Shown here piece by piece: positions 35,423 through 43,756 of a stretch of 64,000 bases of DNA. Within the stretch, counting starts at the first letter, position 1, and each line of letters opens with the position of its first letter. This DNA comes from Clostridiales bacterium. GTDB taxonomy: Bacteria > Bacillota > Clostridia > Christensenellales > Aristaeellaceae. A program made the translations under genes and the position numbers. The stretch lies in contig JAIKWZ010000051.1 in assembly GCA_024684375.1 (NCBI GenBank), forward strand, positions 1 through 64,000, read 5' to 3'. Under the pieces are notes generated by a model, which was not told the DNA's origin, ran no database searches, and saw nothing but the letters and a program-made list of their open reading frames with translations.

Positions 35423-36751
35423 TTATTTTCCGACAAACTGACGGTTGTAATCCATTATCTCCCTGGAAACATCCCTGATACGGGTGAAATCCTGCACCAG
35501 AGGATCCTGACAGAGGGCGGAAGTGAGTTTGTCCGTATCCCACTCCATGGCGGCTTCCATGAACATTTCTTCCCTGAGCGCCGTGGCCTGCACCACGAGC
35601 CTCGCAGCGCCGGGCAGGGGATTGGCTATGGCGGGATGCACGCCGGTGGCATCGAACGTCACGAACGTTTCGACTACCGTGTCCATGGGCAGCTCCCGCG
35701 TCTGGCCGTAATTGCGGTAATTCATAACATCATAGAACTGGCGGCCGCCTTTAAGCGCTTCGATGACCCTGTCGGGATGCTCCTGGCTGATCCTAAGAGG
35801 CGGCATTTTGCCGGTCTCGAGCGGTATGACGATGTCATTGCGCAGCTTTTCCACGCTCGCGGTACGATCCTTTACGCGGTCGTAGTGCATTCCGAACAGG
35901 TCGCGGTTGGCCTGTGTGCCGGTGGTCTGATAGTAGAACTCCGCGCAGTGCTCGTCGCTCAGGCCGGGCATGCAGCCCAGCATGTCCCACAGGATAAAGC
36001 GGATACGCTCGTTTTCCCGCCCGGCGAAGGGATCGTCGAACGTAATGTTGCTTTTGCCTGCCCACGCGGCTTCGATCATGCGTTTTTTGCGCATTATCTC
36101 AAGAGCGTCTTCTCCGTGGAACTTAATGTCGGTCAAAAAAGAGCAGTGGTCCACGCCGGATACCGAGAAGCTGACGTGCTCGAAGCTGTCAGCGCCGAAA
36201 TATGGGAGCAGGATCTCCAGATGATTCCTGATGCCGTGGCAAAAGCCTACCGCGTGCACGTCCGCGTATTTCTGCACCGCGCGTGTCAGCGCAGTGAGCG
36301 GGTTGGTGACGTTCAGCATAATGGCGCCGGGGCACAGGCGTTTCATTTTGAGAGCGATGCGTACGAATTCGGGTACGTGCCGTATGGTGCGGCTGGCGCC
36401 CGCGATACCGGATTCGCTGCCTTTCACGTTGTAAAACCCGTGCCTGCGGGCGATGTAATGGTCTTCCAGCTCTGCGTCGAGCCCTCCGTGTGAGATGGCG
36501 ACGGTCACGAAATCCGCGCCTTCAAGCGCTTTGTCTTCGTCAAGGGTCTTTGTGATCGTTATCGCCTTTTCGGGATACATATTGTTGTAGTAGGAACAAA
36601 AGGCGTAGGTGTCGTTCAGCGCTTTTTCGTTTATGTCGTACAGGCACAGTTCGGTCTCCCTGTCATAAAACGGGTTGTCGAGGAACGTGCTGTACAGGCC
36701 GTAAGTCCATGAATAGGAACCTCCGCCGATCATGGCGATCTTGAGTTTCAT
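35423..36751 (-). CDS. GH4 glycosidase, LplD-like, CHG subgroup
   Basis: A 442-residue NAD- and metal-dependent family 4 glycosidase. The NAD motif IAMIGGGSYSWTYGL is at residue 5. LNVTNPLTALTRA (about 150) precedes the metal-binding cysteine motif GFCHGIRNHLE (about 172). GVDHCSFLTDIKFHGED (about 200) gives the second metal histidine region. In GH4 the residues after Cys-His follow substrate class: CHG is associated with alpha-glucuronidase/galacturonidase enzymes such as LplD. Galacturonide cleavage suits the pectin setting. GGAGG lies 8 nt before the ATG. It works by 3-oxidation and elimination, leaving the NAD regenerated. Confidence 0.9.
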   Translation of the reverse strand: MKLKIAMIGGGSYSWTYGLYSTFLDNPFYDRETELCLYDINEKALNDTYAFCSYYNNMYPEKAITITKTLDEDKALEGADFVTVAISHGGLDAELEDHYIARRHGFYNVKGSESGIAGASRTIRHVPEFVRIALKMKRLCPGAIMLNVTNPLTALTRAVQKYADVHAVGFCHGIRNHLEILLPYFGADSFEHVSFSVSGVDHCSFLTDIKFHGEDALEIMRKKRMIEAAWAGKSNITFDDPFAGRENERIRFILWDMLGCMPGLSDEHCAEFYYQTTGTQANRDLFGMHYDRVKDRTASVEKLRNDIVIPLETGKMPPLRISQEHPDRVIEALKGGRQFYDVMNYRNYGQTRELPMDTVVETFVTFDATGVHPAIANPLPGAARLVVQATALREEMFMEAAMEWDTDKLTSALCQDPLVQDFTRIRDVSREIMDYNRQFVGK

Positions 36752-36774
36752 AACTTTCCTCCGTAAATGCTGTT

Positions 36775-38766
36775 TTATTGCAAAAGGGCGCGCCTTTTTA
36801 GCTCACATAGTATGTCTTCGCTGTCAAAAGCCTCAAGCGCACCGGGCAGCGCCCAGGCATGGGTATGGGTCTGGTCGTGGAACTCGCCGGCGACTATCTC
36901 TTCATAGCTTTGGCAGTTCCCGCTGAGCGCCGCTTTCACACCGCACAAGAGGGCAGCGATCATTGCATACTTGTCCATGTCTCCTTCTGAATACAGGCAG
37001 ATATCCTCAGATGTCATGCGGGACGTCTTAAGTGCTTCGCATGCCGCGGCAACGCCCCTTGTTCGCAGTGCGGCAAGACTGTCACCGAGCTGTATCAGAT
37101 AGCTGTTCAGCTTGTACATGGTGCTCCAGCTGATGTACATGTCCGTGCCGCCGAGTTTTGCCGGCAAAAGCGCCCCTTCACCGGGCAGATCAAGGATCAG
37201 TGCCTGCTTTCCGCCAGAGACCGTTTTATGAATGAGGTTGGAGTGTTCCGCGATTCGGGCGACCCCGCCCGGCCAGAACATCACGTTTGTCGGCAGAGGT
37301 CCGTCTTCCAGACGCATGTCGCGCAAAAGCACCGCGTTGAGCCAGATCCCCGGTTCGGAACGGAATACTATGCAGAAATACGCATAAGGTGCGCAAATGC
37401 CCTCCTTGTATACCCTGATCTCTCCGGGGCGGATCCTGCCGCCGTCGATGAGACGGAAGGCTTTATCCGACAGCTCATTTCCGGAGACGCGGGGACGCTG
37501 CCGCAGGCGGGCGAGCAGTTCGTTCGCCTCGCGCTGAAGCGTGCGTATGTGAGGCTTATATTTCAGTATGCAGCCTTTCGCAGCGAAGAGTTCCTCGCGC
37601 GCCAGAGGCTCGAAACTGAAACGTTTTTCACACTCCTGAGTTATTTCTTTCCCGAGCAGGGCACGGCTGAACGCGCGCAGGGCCGCCTGGGCAAGCGTTT
37701 CTCCGTAAGCGTGCTCCGACTCGGAGCAAACGAGCTCGGGAGGATCGGGGAGATCAAGGCGCTCCCATACGTTCCGCGCCTCGGCGCAGGCGCGCAGTGC
37801 GCCTTCGCGGGGGAAGAAATCGTGCCTGTTGGAAAGCACTGTCACGGGTCTGGGCGCCATAGATAAAAGAATATCGGCGTAATCTATGCCGGCTTGGAGG
37901 CTCCCCGGCCAGATCATCTCATTGTCAGGGTCAACGCCTTCGTCGATCATCGCCTTCGTGTCGCTGATGTACGCGCAGGGCGCGGCGCAGGCGAACTCGT
38001 CAGCGGCTGCGAGCATGAGCATCGAGACCTGAGTGCCGCCGCCGGAATGGCCGGTCAGGCCGACGCGGCTTGCGTCCACGTCTGGGCGGCTTTTCAGGTA
38101 TTTGAGCGCGGCCAGCGCGTCAGATACGAAATACCTCGCCAGACTGACGCCCATAAGCTTGAATTTCCAGTCCATGAGGTCGTGCTCGCCCGAGCAACCC
38201 TGTATGGGCTGGAAGTCGTTTGGTAAGTCATAGTGCTCGAAGCGCTCGCCTTCGCCGAAGGGGTCGAGCGCCAGCACAATGAACCCGGCGTTTACGAACA
38301 GCTGTGAGACATACTGATACTCAGGGTCGGCTTTCCCTTCGTCGGTGTGGCCGATCAGCAGCAGCACCGCGGGTCGGGGGGAGTCAAAGCCTTTGGGAAG
38401 ATAGACAGTGCAGGTAGCGTAATAGCCGGGCCGGGTCTCAAGCACTGTGTTTTCAGCAATAAAGCTTCCGCGTTCGGTGCGGGACGTTACCTCTGCGCTC
38501 ACAAAAGAGGGTTCGCACGGCAAACCTCCTATGCAGCGCAAGAACGCTTCTTTTACTGCCGCTTGCCTGGCACGCAGGGAATGCTCGTCGGTTATGGCTT
38601 CGCGTGCCGCAAAGGAGCTCTCCACGCACGCGGAAGCTCTGTCCCTGGCGCTTATGTACAGGTTTGTTGCCGTTTCGACCGGCGGACGCAGGGCCCACGC
38701 TTGTATCTCCCAAAGCGTGCGGGCGCCGGGTCTGAGGTTTTTCCCCTCATACAGTTTTGAACGCAT
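36775..38766 (-). CDS. Tandem alpha/beta hydrolase, putative acetyl esterase
   Basis: A 663-residue protein with two related halves. The first (about 100-390) is a complete acetyl-esterase-like hydrolase: strand PAVLLLIGHTDEGKAD, oxyanion and nucleophile GHSGGGTQVSMLML near 237, acid region TVLSNRHDFFPREGALRA, and histidine in ESEHAYGETLAQA. The second half (about 450-640) repeats the fold (ALILDLPGEGALLP) but has SEGDMDKYAMIAALL where the GxSxG elbow should be, so it is probably non-catalytic. It starts 3 nt after the NagA-like stop with an overlapping AGAGGAT site. Deacetylation of imported pectin fragments is the inferred role. Confidence 0.75.
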   Translation of the reverse strand: MRSKLYEGKNLRPGARTLWEIQAWALRPPVETATNLYISARDRASACVESSFAAREAITDEHSLRARQAAVKEAFLRCIGGLPCEPSFVSAEVTSRTERGSFIAENTVLETRPGYYATCTVYLPKGFDSPRPAVLLLIGHTDEGKADPEYQYVSQLFVNAGFIVLALDPFGEGERFEHYDLPNDFQPIQGCSGEHDLMDWKFKLMGVSLARYFVSDALAALKYLKSRPDVDASRVGLTGHSGGGTQVSMLMLAAADEFACAAPCAYISDTKAMIDEGVDPDNEMIWPGSLQAGIDYADILLSMAPRPVTVLSNRHDFFPREGALRACAEARNVWERLDLPDPPELVCSESEHAYGETLAQAALRAFSRALLGKEITQECEKRFSFEPLAREELFAAKGCILKYKPHIRTLQREANELLARLRQRPRVSGNELSDKAFRLIDGGRIRPGEIRVYKEGICAPYAYFCIVFRSEPGIWLNAVLLRDMRLEDGPLPTNVMFWPGGVARIAEHSNLIHKTVSGGKQALILDLPGEGALLPAKLGGTDMYISWSTMYKLNSYLIQLGDSLAALRTRGVAAACEALKTSRMTSEDICLYSEGDMDKYAMIAALLCGVKAALSGNCQSYEEIVAGEFHDQTHTHAWALPGALEAFDSEDILCELKRRALLQ

Positions 38767-38769
38767 ATG

Positions 38770-39969
38770 TCATCCTCTGCACGGCTTGGTTGTCTGACTA
38801 AGGCTGTCTTTGACCGTCTTGCCGCGTGCCATGACCCATACGGGCGCGAGCTCTTTGTCAAGCAGCACGAGATCGGCGTCAAAGCCCGCCTTGATGCGGC
38901 CCTTGCCTTTGGCGCCTATGCGGCGCGCGGGGTTTTCGCTGGCCATTCGCACAGCTTCGGGGAGGGGCACGCCGGCTTTTACCATATTGCGGACGCAGCG
39001 ATGGAGCGTAGCTACGCTGCCCGCGAAAGCCTGGCGGCTCAAAAGCTTCATCACGCCGTCTTCGTACACTGTTTCCACGCCGTTTTCCTGGCGGTAGACG
39101 GTGCCTTCCTTAAGCTCGCTGGCGGCGAATTCGAGGCCGTCGGTGATAAGCTCTATCTTTTCCGCGCCTTTGCAGCGGTAAATAAGTTTCAGCAGCTCAA
39201 GCGGCAGGTGCTTTCCGTCCGCGATCACCTGCACAGTGAGCTCGTCGAGGTTCAGCCCCGCCTCGATCACGCCGGGGATGCGGTAGCTGTTGACGCGCAC
39301 GAGCCCTGAACAGCTCGAATACAGGTGAGTCACGTCGGAATACCCGTGGTTTATGGCTTCCTGTACCTCATAATAAGTGGCGTTGGAGTGGGCGACAGAC
39401 GCGGTTATGCCGCGTTTTGTGAGCTCGTCGCCCAGTTCCATGCCGCCGTCCAGCTCGGGGGCCGCGCCCATCATTTTTATCCCGCCCGGCCAGGCGTCAA
39501 ACAGCGGCCCAAGCTCCGCCTCGGCGGGGGTGAGCAGGCTGCCGGGCGCCTGCGCGCCGCTTTGCAGGGGATTCAGACATGGACCTTCAAGATGTATGCC
39601 CAATATCGTGGGTCCGTCGGTTTGCGAAGAAGCTTCTCTTACTGCCGAGATCGCTCCGAGCAGCTGCGGCATGGGCGCGGCGAGGGTAGTGGGCAATAAG
39701 GAGGTGGTCCCGAACCCGGCGTGAGCCCGCGCCATATCCAGCACTGCCTGGGCGGAACCGCTGTTTACGGAAGCGCCGCCTCCGCCGTGCACATGTATGT
39801 CCACGAAACCGGGGCACAGATACAGATTTTCGGCCTCGATAAGCCGGTCTTCCGGCATTGGGTCGTAATGATCGGTGATCTCAAGGATCTTTGAACCCTG
39901 GGCGATGACCTGCGTGATTTTTACTGAATCGGGCAGTATCACGCGCGCCCCCCGAATAACAGTTTTCAT
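38770..39969 (-). CDS. NagA-like N-acetylglucosamine-6-phosphate deacetylase
   Basis: A 399-residue amidohydrolase. The metal and substrate motifs are DIHVHGGGGASV near residue 60, GIHLEGPCLNP near 125, VAHSNATYYEVQEA near 190, THLYSS near 210, and the catalytic aspartate in ELITDGLEFA near 270. Standard NagA has THLFNAM and ITDAM, so this member is diverged. NagA releases acetate from GlcNAc-6-P; here the substrate may be a related N-acetyl sugar. The ATG at 39969 follows GGAAGG; the open frame begins six codons upstream without a good site. It is first in the ten-gene operon and divergent from the operon encoding the NagB-like protein. Confidence 0.85.
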   Translation of the reverse strand: MKTVIRGARVILPDSVKITQVIAQGSKILEITDHYDPMPEDRLIEAENLYLCPGFVDIHVHGGGGASVNSGSAQAVLDMARAHAGFGTTSLLPTTLAAPMPQLLGAISAVREASSQTDGPTILGIHLEGPCLNPLQSGAQAPGSLLTPAEAELGPLFDAWPGGIKMMGAAPELDGGMELGDELTKRGITASVAHSNATYYEVQEAINHGYSDVTHLYSSCSGLVRVNSYRIPGVIEAGLNLDELTVQVIADGKHLPLELLKLIYRCKGAEKIELITDGLEFAASELKEGTVYRQENGVETVYEDGVMKLLSRQAFAGSVATLHRCVRNMVKAGVPLPEAVRMASENPARRIGAKGKGRIKAGFDADLVLLDKELAPVWVMARGKTVKDSLSQTTKPCRG

Positions 39970-40010
39970 CCGATGCCTTCCGTTCAAAAAGAGTCTTGTC
40001 CTAAAACATT

Positions 40011-40039
40011 ATTATAGTACAATGATGCAGGGCTTGCAA
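40011..40039 (-). promoter_or_regulatory. Sigma-A promoter of the ten-gene leftward operon
   Basis: On the minus strand TTGCAA (40039-40034) and TATAAT (40016-40011) are 17 bp apart, about 42 nt before the NagA-like ATG. It is divergent from the transporter 2 promoter 72 bp away. Confidence 0.75.
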
Positions 40040-40085
40040 GTTGCTGAACCTATTTTTGTTCACGTCAGAATAACATTTTCGGGAT

Positions 40086-40132
40086 ATCAAACATTTTATA
40101 GGCAAACCGCTTGCATTTTTACATTGTTTGAT
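40086..40132. promoter_or_regulatory. Split inverted repeat around the transporter 2 promoter
   Basis: ATCAAACA (40086-40093) and TGTTTGAT (40125-40132) are perfect inverted copies with centres 39 bp apart, flanking the -35 box. They could be the two half-sites or paired operators of a regulator controlling both divergent operons. Confidence 0.4.
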
Positions 40133-40139
40133 TTACAAT
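40111..40139 (+). promoter_or_regulatory. Sigma-A-type promoter of transporter operon 2
   Basis: TTGCAT (40111-40116) and TACAAT (40134-40139) are 17 bp apart, about 40 nt before the GTG start at 40181. Confidence 0.68.
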
Positions 40140-40180
40140 ATTAACAAGACAAGGCTTTCGAACCATCAGGGGGCTTTAAG

Positions 40181-41125
40181 GTGAATAAGGGCGTTAAAGG
40201 AACGCACAACAATAGATTCGGGTTTTTCACTTCTTTCGCAAAACACTGGCGGCTGCACGTGCTGGCGCTTCCGGTGCTTTTATATTTGCTTATCTTCAGC
40301 TACGCGCCCATGTTCGGCGTGATACTGGGCTTTGAGAACTATTCGGTTGCCAAAGGCTTTTTCGGCAGCGACTGGCTGGGTCTCAGGAATTTTGAGTTCC
40401 TGTTCCATACGCTGGACGCCTGGCGCATAACCCGCAACACGGTGCTTTACAACATCGCGTTCATCACCGTGAACACTTCGCTTTCCGTGCTTCTGGCGCT
40501 GGTGCTCAACGAAATGTACCTGCGCAAGCTGTCCAAAGTCATTCAGACCATGATGATCATGCCCTACTTTTTGTCCATGTCGGTCGTGGCCATCATAGTG
40601 TACGCCTTTATCGGCGCGAACGGCGTAGTGAACTCCATAATCAAATCCATGGGGCAGAGCGGCACGAACTGGTATGTTTACAAGCCCCTCTGGCCGTTTT
40701 TGCTGGTATTCATAAGCGCCTGGAAGGGCGTTGGCTACACCGCCATCGTGTATGTGGCGTCAATATCCGGCATTTCGCAGGAATACTACGAGGCGGCGGT
40801 GTTGGACGGCGCAAGCAAGCTGCAGCAGGCGAGGTATGTCACGCTGCCGCACCTTAAGCATATAATCGTAATAATGCTCATCCTCAGCATGGGCGGCATG
40901 TTCAAAGGCGATATAGGCCTCAGCTACAACGTCACCATGAACAGCGGCGCGATTTACGAAGTAGTAGACGTTATCGACAGCTATGTGTACAGGGCGCTCA
41001 AGACCCTGGGCAACACGGGCATGTCCACAGCCGCCGGACTGTACCAGTCGGTAGTCGGCTTCGTGCTTATCATGATCTCCAACAAGATCGTCAGGCACGT
41101 AGACGAAGAATCGGCTTTGTTCTGA
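40181..41125 (+). CDS. ABC sugar transporter permease, LplB type, transporter 2
   Basis: A 314-residue membrane protein with about six helices, starting near HVLALPVLLYLLIFSYAPMF. The ATPase-contact EAA loop is YEAAVLDGASKLQQARYVTLP near residue 205. It has a GTG start with AGGGGG about 8 nt upstream. The partner permease follows after 17 nt and the binding protein is third, the reverse of transporter 1. No ATPase is encoded nearby, so a shared one is needed. Confidence 0.92.
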   Translation: MNKGVKGTHNNRFGFFTSFAKHWRLHVLALPVLLYLLIFSYAPMFGVILGFENYSVAKGFFGSDWLGLRNFEFLFHTLDAWRITRNTVLYNIAFITVNTSLSVLLALVLNEMYLRKLSKVIQTMMIMPYFLSMSVVAIIVYAFIGANGVVNSIIKSMGQSGTNWYVYKPLWPFLLVFISAWKGVGYTAIVYVASISGISQEYYEAAVLDGASKLQQARYVTLPHLKHIIVIMLILSMGGMFKGDIGLSYNVTMNSGAIYEVVDVIDSYVYRALKTLGNTGMSTAAGLYQSVVGFVLIMISNKIVRHVDEESALF

Positions 41126-41142
41126 GGAAGGGGGGACGATCA

Positions 41143-42072
41143 GTGAGCAAGCAAAAAGAAGACAACTCCTTCCTGAAGATAAACCGTATCAAACCGGCGA
41201 CGAACGCGTTTTTCAGCGTGTTCATGAGCATTGTCGCTGTTCTTACAGTTGTGCCGGTGGTGCTGGTGTTCATCATATCCATCACCTCGTCGGAAAGCCT
41301 TACTTACCGCGGCTTCAGCTTTTTCCCGCTCAGCACCAGCTTTGTGGCCTATGACAGCCTGTTCAAAACGGGTTCCCAGTTGGTGGACAGCTATCTGGTC
41401 ACCATAGTGGTCACCGTCTTGCACACTTTTGTGAGCGTGCTGATCATGACCATGTACGCGTACGTGCTGGCCCAGCAGCGTTTTAACGCAAGGAAGTTTT
41501 ACACGTTCATGGTGTTTTTTACCATGCTGTTTTCAGGCGGTCTGGTGCCGTCCTATATAATCAACGTGAACGTGCTGCACCTGTACGACACCTTCTGGAT
41601 CCTGGTGCTCAGCAGCATGGTGAGCGCTTTCAACATCATAGTGCTCAGGACGTTCATATCGACTACGATCCCGATAGAACTTTTCGACGCTGCGCAAATC
41701 GACGGCGCGTCGGAGTTCAGGATATTCGGCAGCATAGTCATCCCGCTGTCCAAGGCGGGGCTCGCCACCATCGGCCTGTTCGTGCTGGTGGGCAAATGGA
41801 ACGAGTGGTTCACCGGTATGCTCTACATCGACAACCCGAAGCTCGTCCCGCTGCAGACCATGCTCACGCGTATCCAGCAGCAGATCGACTTCATAAAGAA
41901 CAACTCGTCCCTGGCGTCTTCTCCCGACGGCATGGCTCTGCTTAAGAACATGCCCTCCGAGCAGACGCGCATGGCCATACTGGTGCTTACCACGGTGCCC
42001 GTACTGTTCGCATACCCCTTCTTCCAGCGCTTCTTCATCCACGGCATGACGATAGGAAGCGTGAAGGGTTAA
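41143..42072 (+). CDS. ABC sugar transporter permease, LplC/YtcP type, transporter 2
   Basis: A 309-residue membrane protein with about six helices. The EAA loop is FDAAQIDGASEFRIFGSIVIP near residue 185 and the C terminus is FIHGMTIGSVKG, typical of YtcP. It has a GTG start behind AAGGGGGG. It pairs with the preceding permease for uptake of the ligand of binding protein 2. Confidence 0.92.
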   Translation: MSKQKEDNSFLKINRIKPATNAFFSVFMSIVAVLTVVPVVLVFIISITSSESLTYRGFSFFPLSTSFVAYDSLFKTGSQLVDSYLVTIVVTVLHTFVSVLIMTMYAYVLAQQRFNARKFYTFMVFFTMLFSGGLVPSYIINVNVLHLYDTFWILVLSSMVSAFNIIVLRTFISTTIPIELFDAAQIDGASEFRIFGSIVIPLSKAGLATIGLFVLVGKWNEWFTGMLYIDNPKLVPLQTMLTRIQQQIDFIKNNSSLASSPDGMALLKNMPSEQTRMAILVLTTVPVLFAYPFFQRFFIHGMTIGSVKG

Positions 42073-42121
42073 TACGTATCCATGCCGGAAATGATCCGGT
42101 AAAAATATAGGAGGTATCTCA

Positions 42122-43645
42122 ATGAAAAAGCTCACCCGCATTCTCAGCGTATTGCTCGCTCTGGTGATGCTGCTGGGTCTTACGCCCGCGCTGGCTGACG
42201 AACCTGTCGTCCTTGACTGGTATGTCGCCACAAACGTGTCTCCGGACAGCCAGACCGTGTTTGACGCGATCAACGCCTATCTGCTTGAGAAGATCAACGC
42301 CAAGATCGAATTCCACTGGATCGATGCTTCCGAGTATTCTTCCAAGGTCAGCCCCATGATACTCAGCGGCCAGAAGATGGACATCATCAACTGCAACAGC
42401 GGTATCGGCTATGTGGACTATGTGATGAAGGACGCGTTCCTCCCCATCGAGGACCTGCTGCCTGAGTACGCGCCCGAGACCTACGCCATGATCCCCGAGG
42501 GACTGTGGAGCGCGATGAAGGTCAACGGCCACATCTACGGCATCCCCTCCTACAAGGATTCCGTCAAGATGTACGCGGTCATGGTCAACAAGACTCTGGC
42601 CGACGAGATCGGCCTTGAGCTCCCCGAGACCGTGAAGGATTATAAGGAAATGATCCCGATCCTGCGCGAAGCTTTCGAGAAGCGCAACGAGCTGCATCCC
42701 GAGTTCAAACTCAGCGACACCGAATACGTCCCCATGAGCCGTACATTCCCCGACATTGACCAGTGGGCTCCCTATGAGACCATCAACGGCCTTGCGGCCG
42801 TGAACGTGCCCGGCATCGACGCCTTCGAGGGCATGGGCTCCGGCGAGAAAGTGTTCAACATCTATGCCACCCAGGAATACCGCGATCTGTGCAACACCGT
42901 CGCCGAGCTGGTAAGCGAAGGCGTGCTGCATGAGAATCCCTGGTACTGGGATCCCGACAGGATCTACAACCAGAATCCTTCCGCGTACCTGGTGACCGAT
43001 ATCGGCAACGGTTATGTTTACGTGGACGAGCACAAGGATTCCCCGAACTTCATCACCGTGATGGTGCCCTTCGCGGACAACCTGGCCACCACCAACTACC
43101 TGCAGGCCGCCGTCAACTCCATCAGCGCCAAGTGCGAGAATCCCGAAGTCGCGATGAAGGCTCTTGAGCTCATCAACACCGATCCCTTCGTAGCCACCGC
43201 GCTGCGCTTCGGCCTTGAAGGCGTACACTGGGTACAGAGCGAAGAGGAGAACGTGATCTCCTTCGCCGGCACCAAGAATGAGGATTCCAGCAACCGTGCC
43301 CACTACTACTGGTACGGCGCGAACTTCGGCGCTCTGGTATACTCCAAGGTGCCCCAGGGCTATCCGAACAACTTCATGGAGCTGATCAAGGCTGCCAACG
43401 AGAACGCCATCTCCGACACCAACCTGGGCTTCATCTTTGATCCCTCTCCCGTGCAGAACGAGATCGCCGCTTGCAGCGCTGTCATCGACGAGTACACCAC
43501 TCCCCTCAAGTGGGGCTGGATCGCCGCCGCTGACGTAGACGCTCAGATCGACGAGTTCGTGGCCAAGCTCAACGCTTCCGGCGCCGAGGCAATCGTAGCC
43601 GAAGCTCAGGCTCAGCTGGATGCCTGGAGAGCTGTCAACAAGTAA
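42122..43645 (+). CDS. Extracellular oligosaccharide-binding protein, transporter 2
   Basis: A 507-residue family 1 binding protein. MKKLTRILSVLLALVMLLGL opens a Sec signal peptide ending TPALA-D; again no lipobox cysteine. The mature protein has the YtcQ/LplA layout (EFHWIDASEYSSKVSPMIL, SGQKMDIINCNSGIGY, VNGHIYGIPSYKDS). It is rich in C-ending codons compared with its neighbours, suggesting strong expression. AGGAGG precedes the ATG and a GC-rich hairpin follows the stop. Ligand is likely an oligosaccharide processed by the nearby serine hydrolase, dehydrogenases and GH28. Confidence 0.9.
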   Translation: MKKLTRILSVLLALVMLLGLTPALADEPVVLDWYVATNVSPDSQTVFDAINAYLLEKINAKIEFHWIDASEYSSKVSPMILSGQKMDIINCNSGIGYVDYVMKDAFLPIEDLLPEYAPETYAMIPEGLWSAMKVNGHIYGIPSYKDSVKMYAVMVNKTLADEIGLELPETVKDYKEMIPILREAFEKRNELHPEFKLSDTEYVPMSRTFPDIDQWAPYETINGLAAVNVPGIDAFEGMGSGEKVFNIYATQEYRDLCNTVAELVSEGVLHENPWYWDPDRIYNQNPSAYLVTDIGNGYVYVDEHKDSPNFITVMVPFADNLATTNYLQAAVNSISAKCENPEVAMKALELINTDPFVATALRFGLEGVHWVQSEEENVISFAGTKNEDSSNRAHYYWYGANFGALVYSKVPQGYPNNFMELIKAANENAISDTNLGFIFDPSPVQNEIAACSAVIDEYTTPLKWGWIAAADVDAQIDEFVAKLNASGAEAIVAEAQAQLDAWRAVNK

Positions 43646-43665
43646 AACAAATCTTTCCCAGATAC

Positions 43666-43699
43666 GGGCGGCTTTCCCCCCAAGGGCAGCCGCCCTTTT
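43666..43699 (+). terminator. Hairpin terminator or attenuator after binding protein 2
   Basis: GGGCGGCT and AGCCGCCC form an 8-bp stem (43666-43673 with 43688-43695) followed by TTTTA. No promoter was found before the next gene at 43757, so partial read-through is expected. Confidence 0.78.
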
Positions 43700-43756
43700 A
43701 ATGAAACAGGCGCGCTACGCCTGCAAAAGTGAAGCTTAAGCCGGAGGAAATTGGCA

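Noticed and set aside
42119-43303. Long open frame antisense to binding protein 2
   Set aside because: It is a shadow of a C-ending-codon gene: Val/Gly/His/Asp-rich, without ribosome site or family signature. The sense protein is clearly real.
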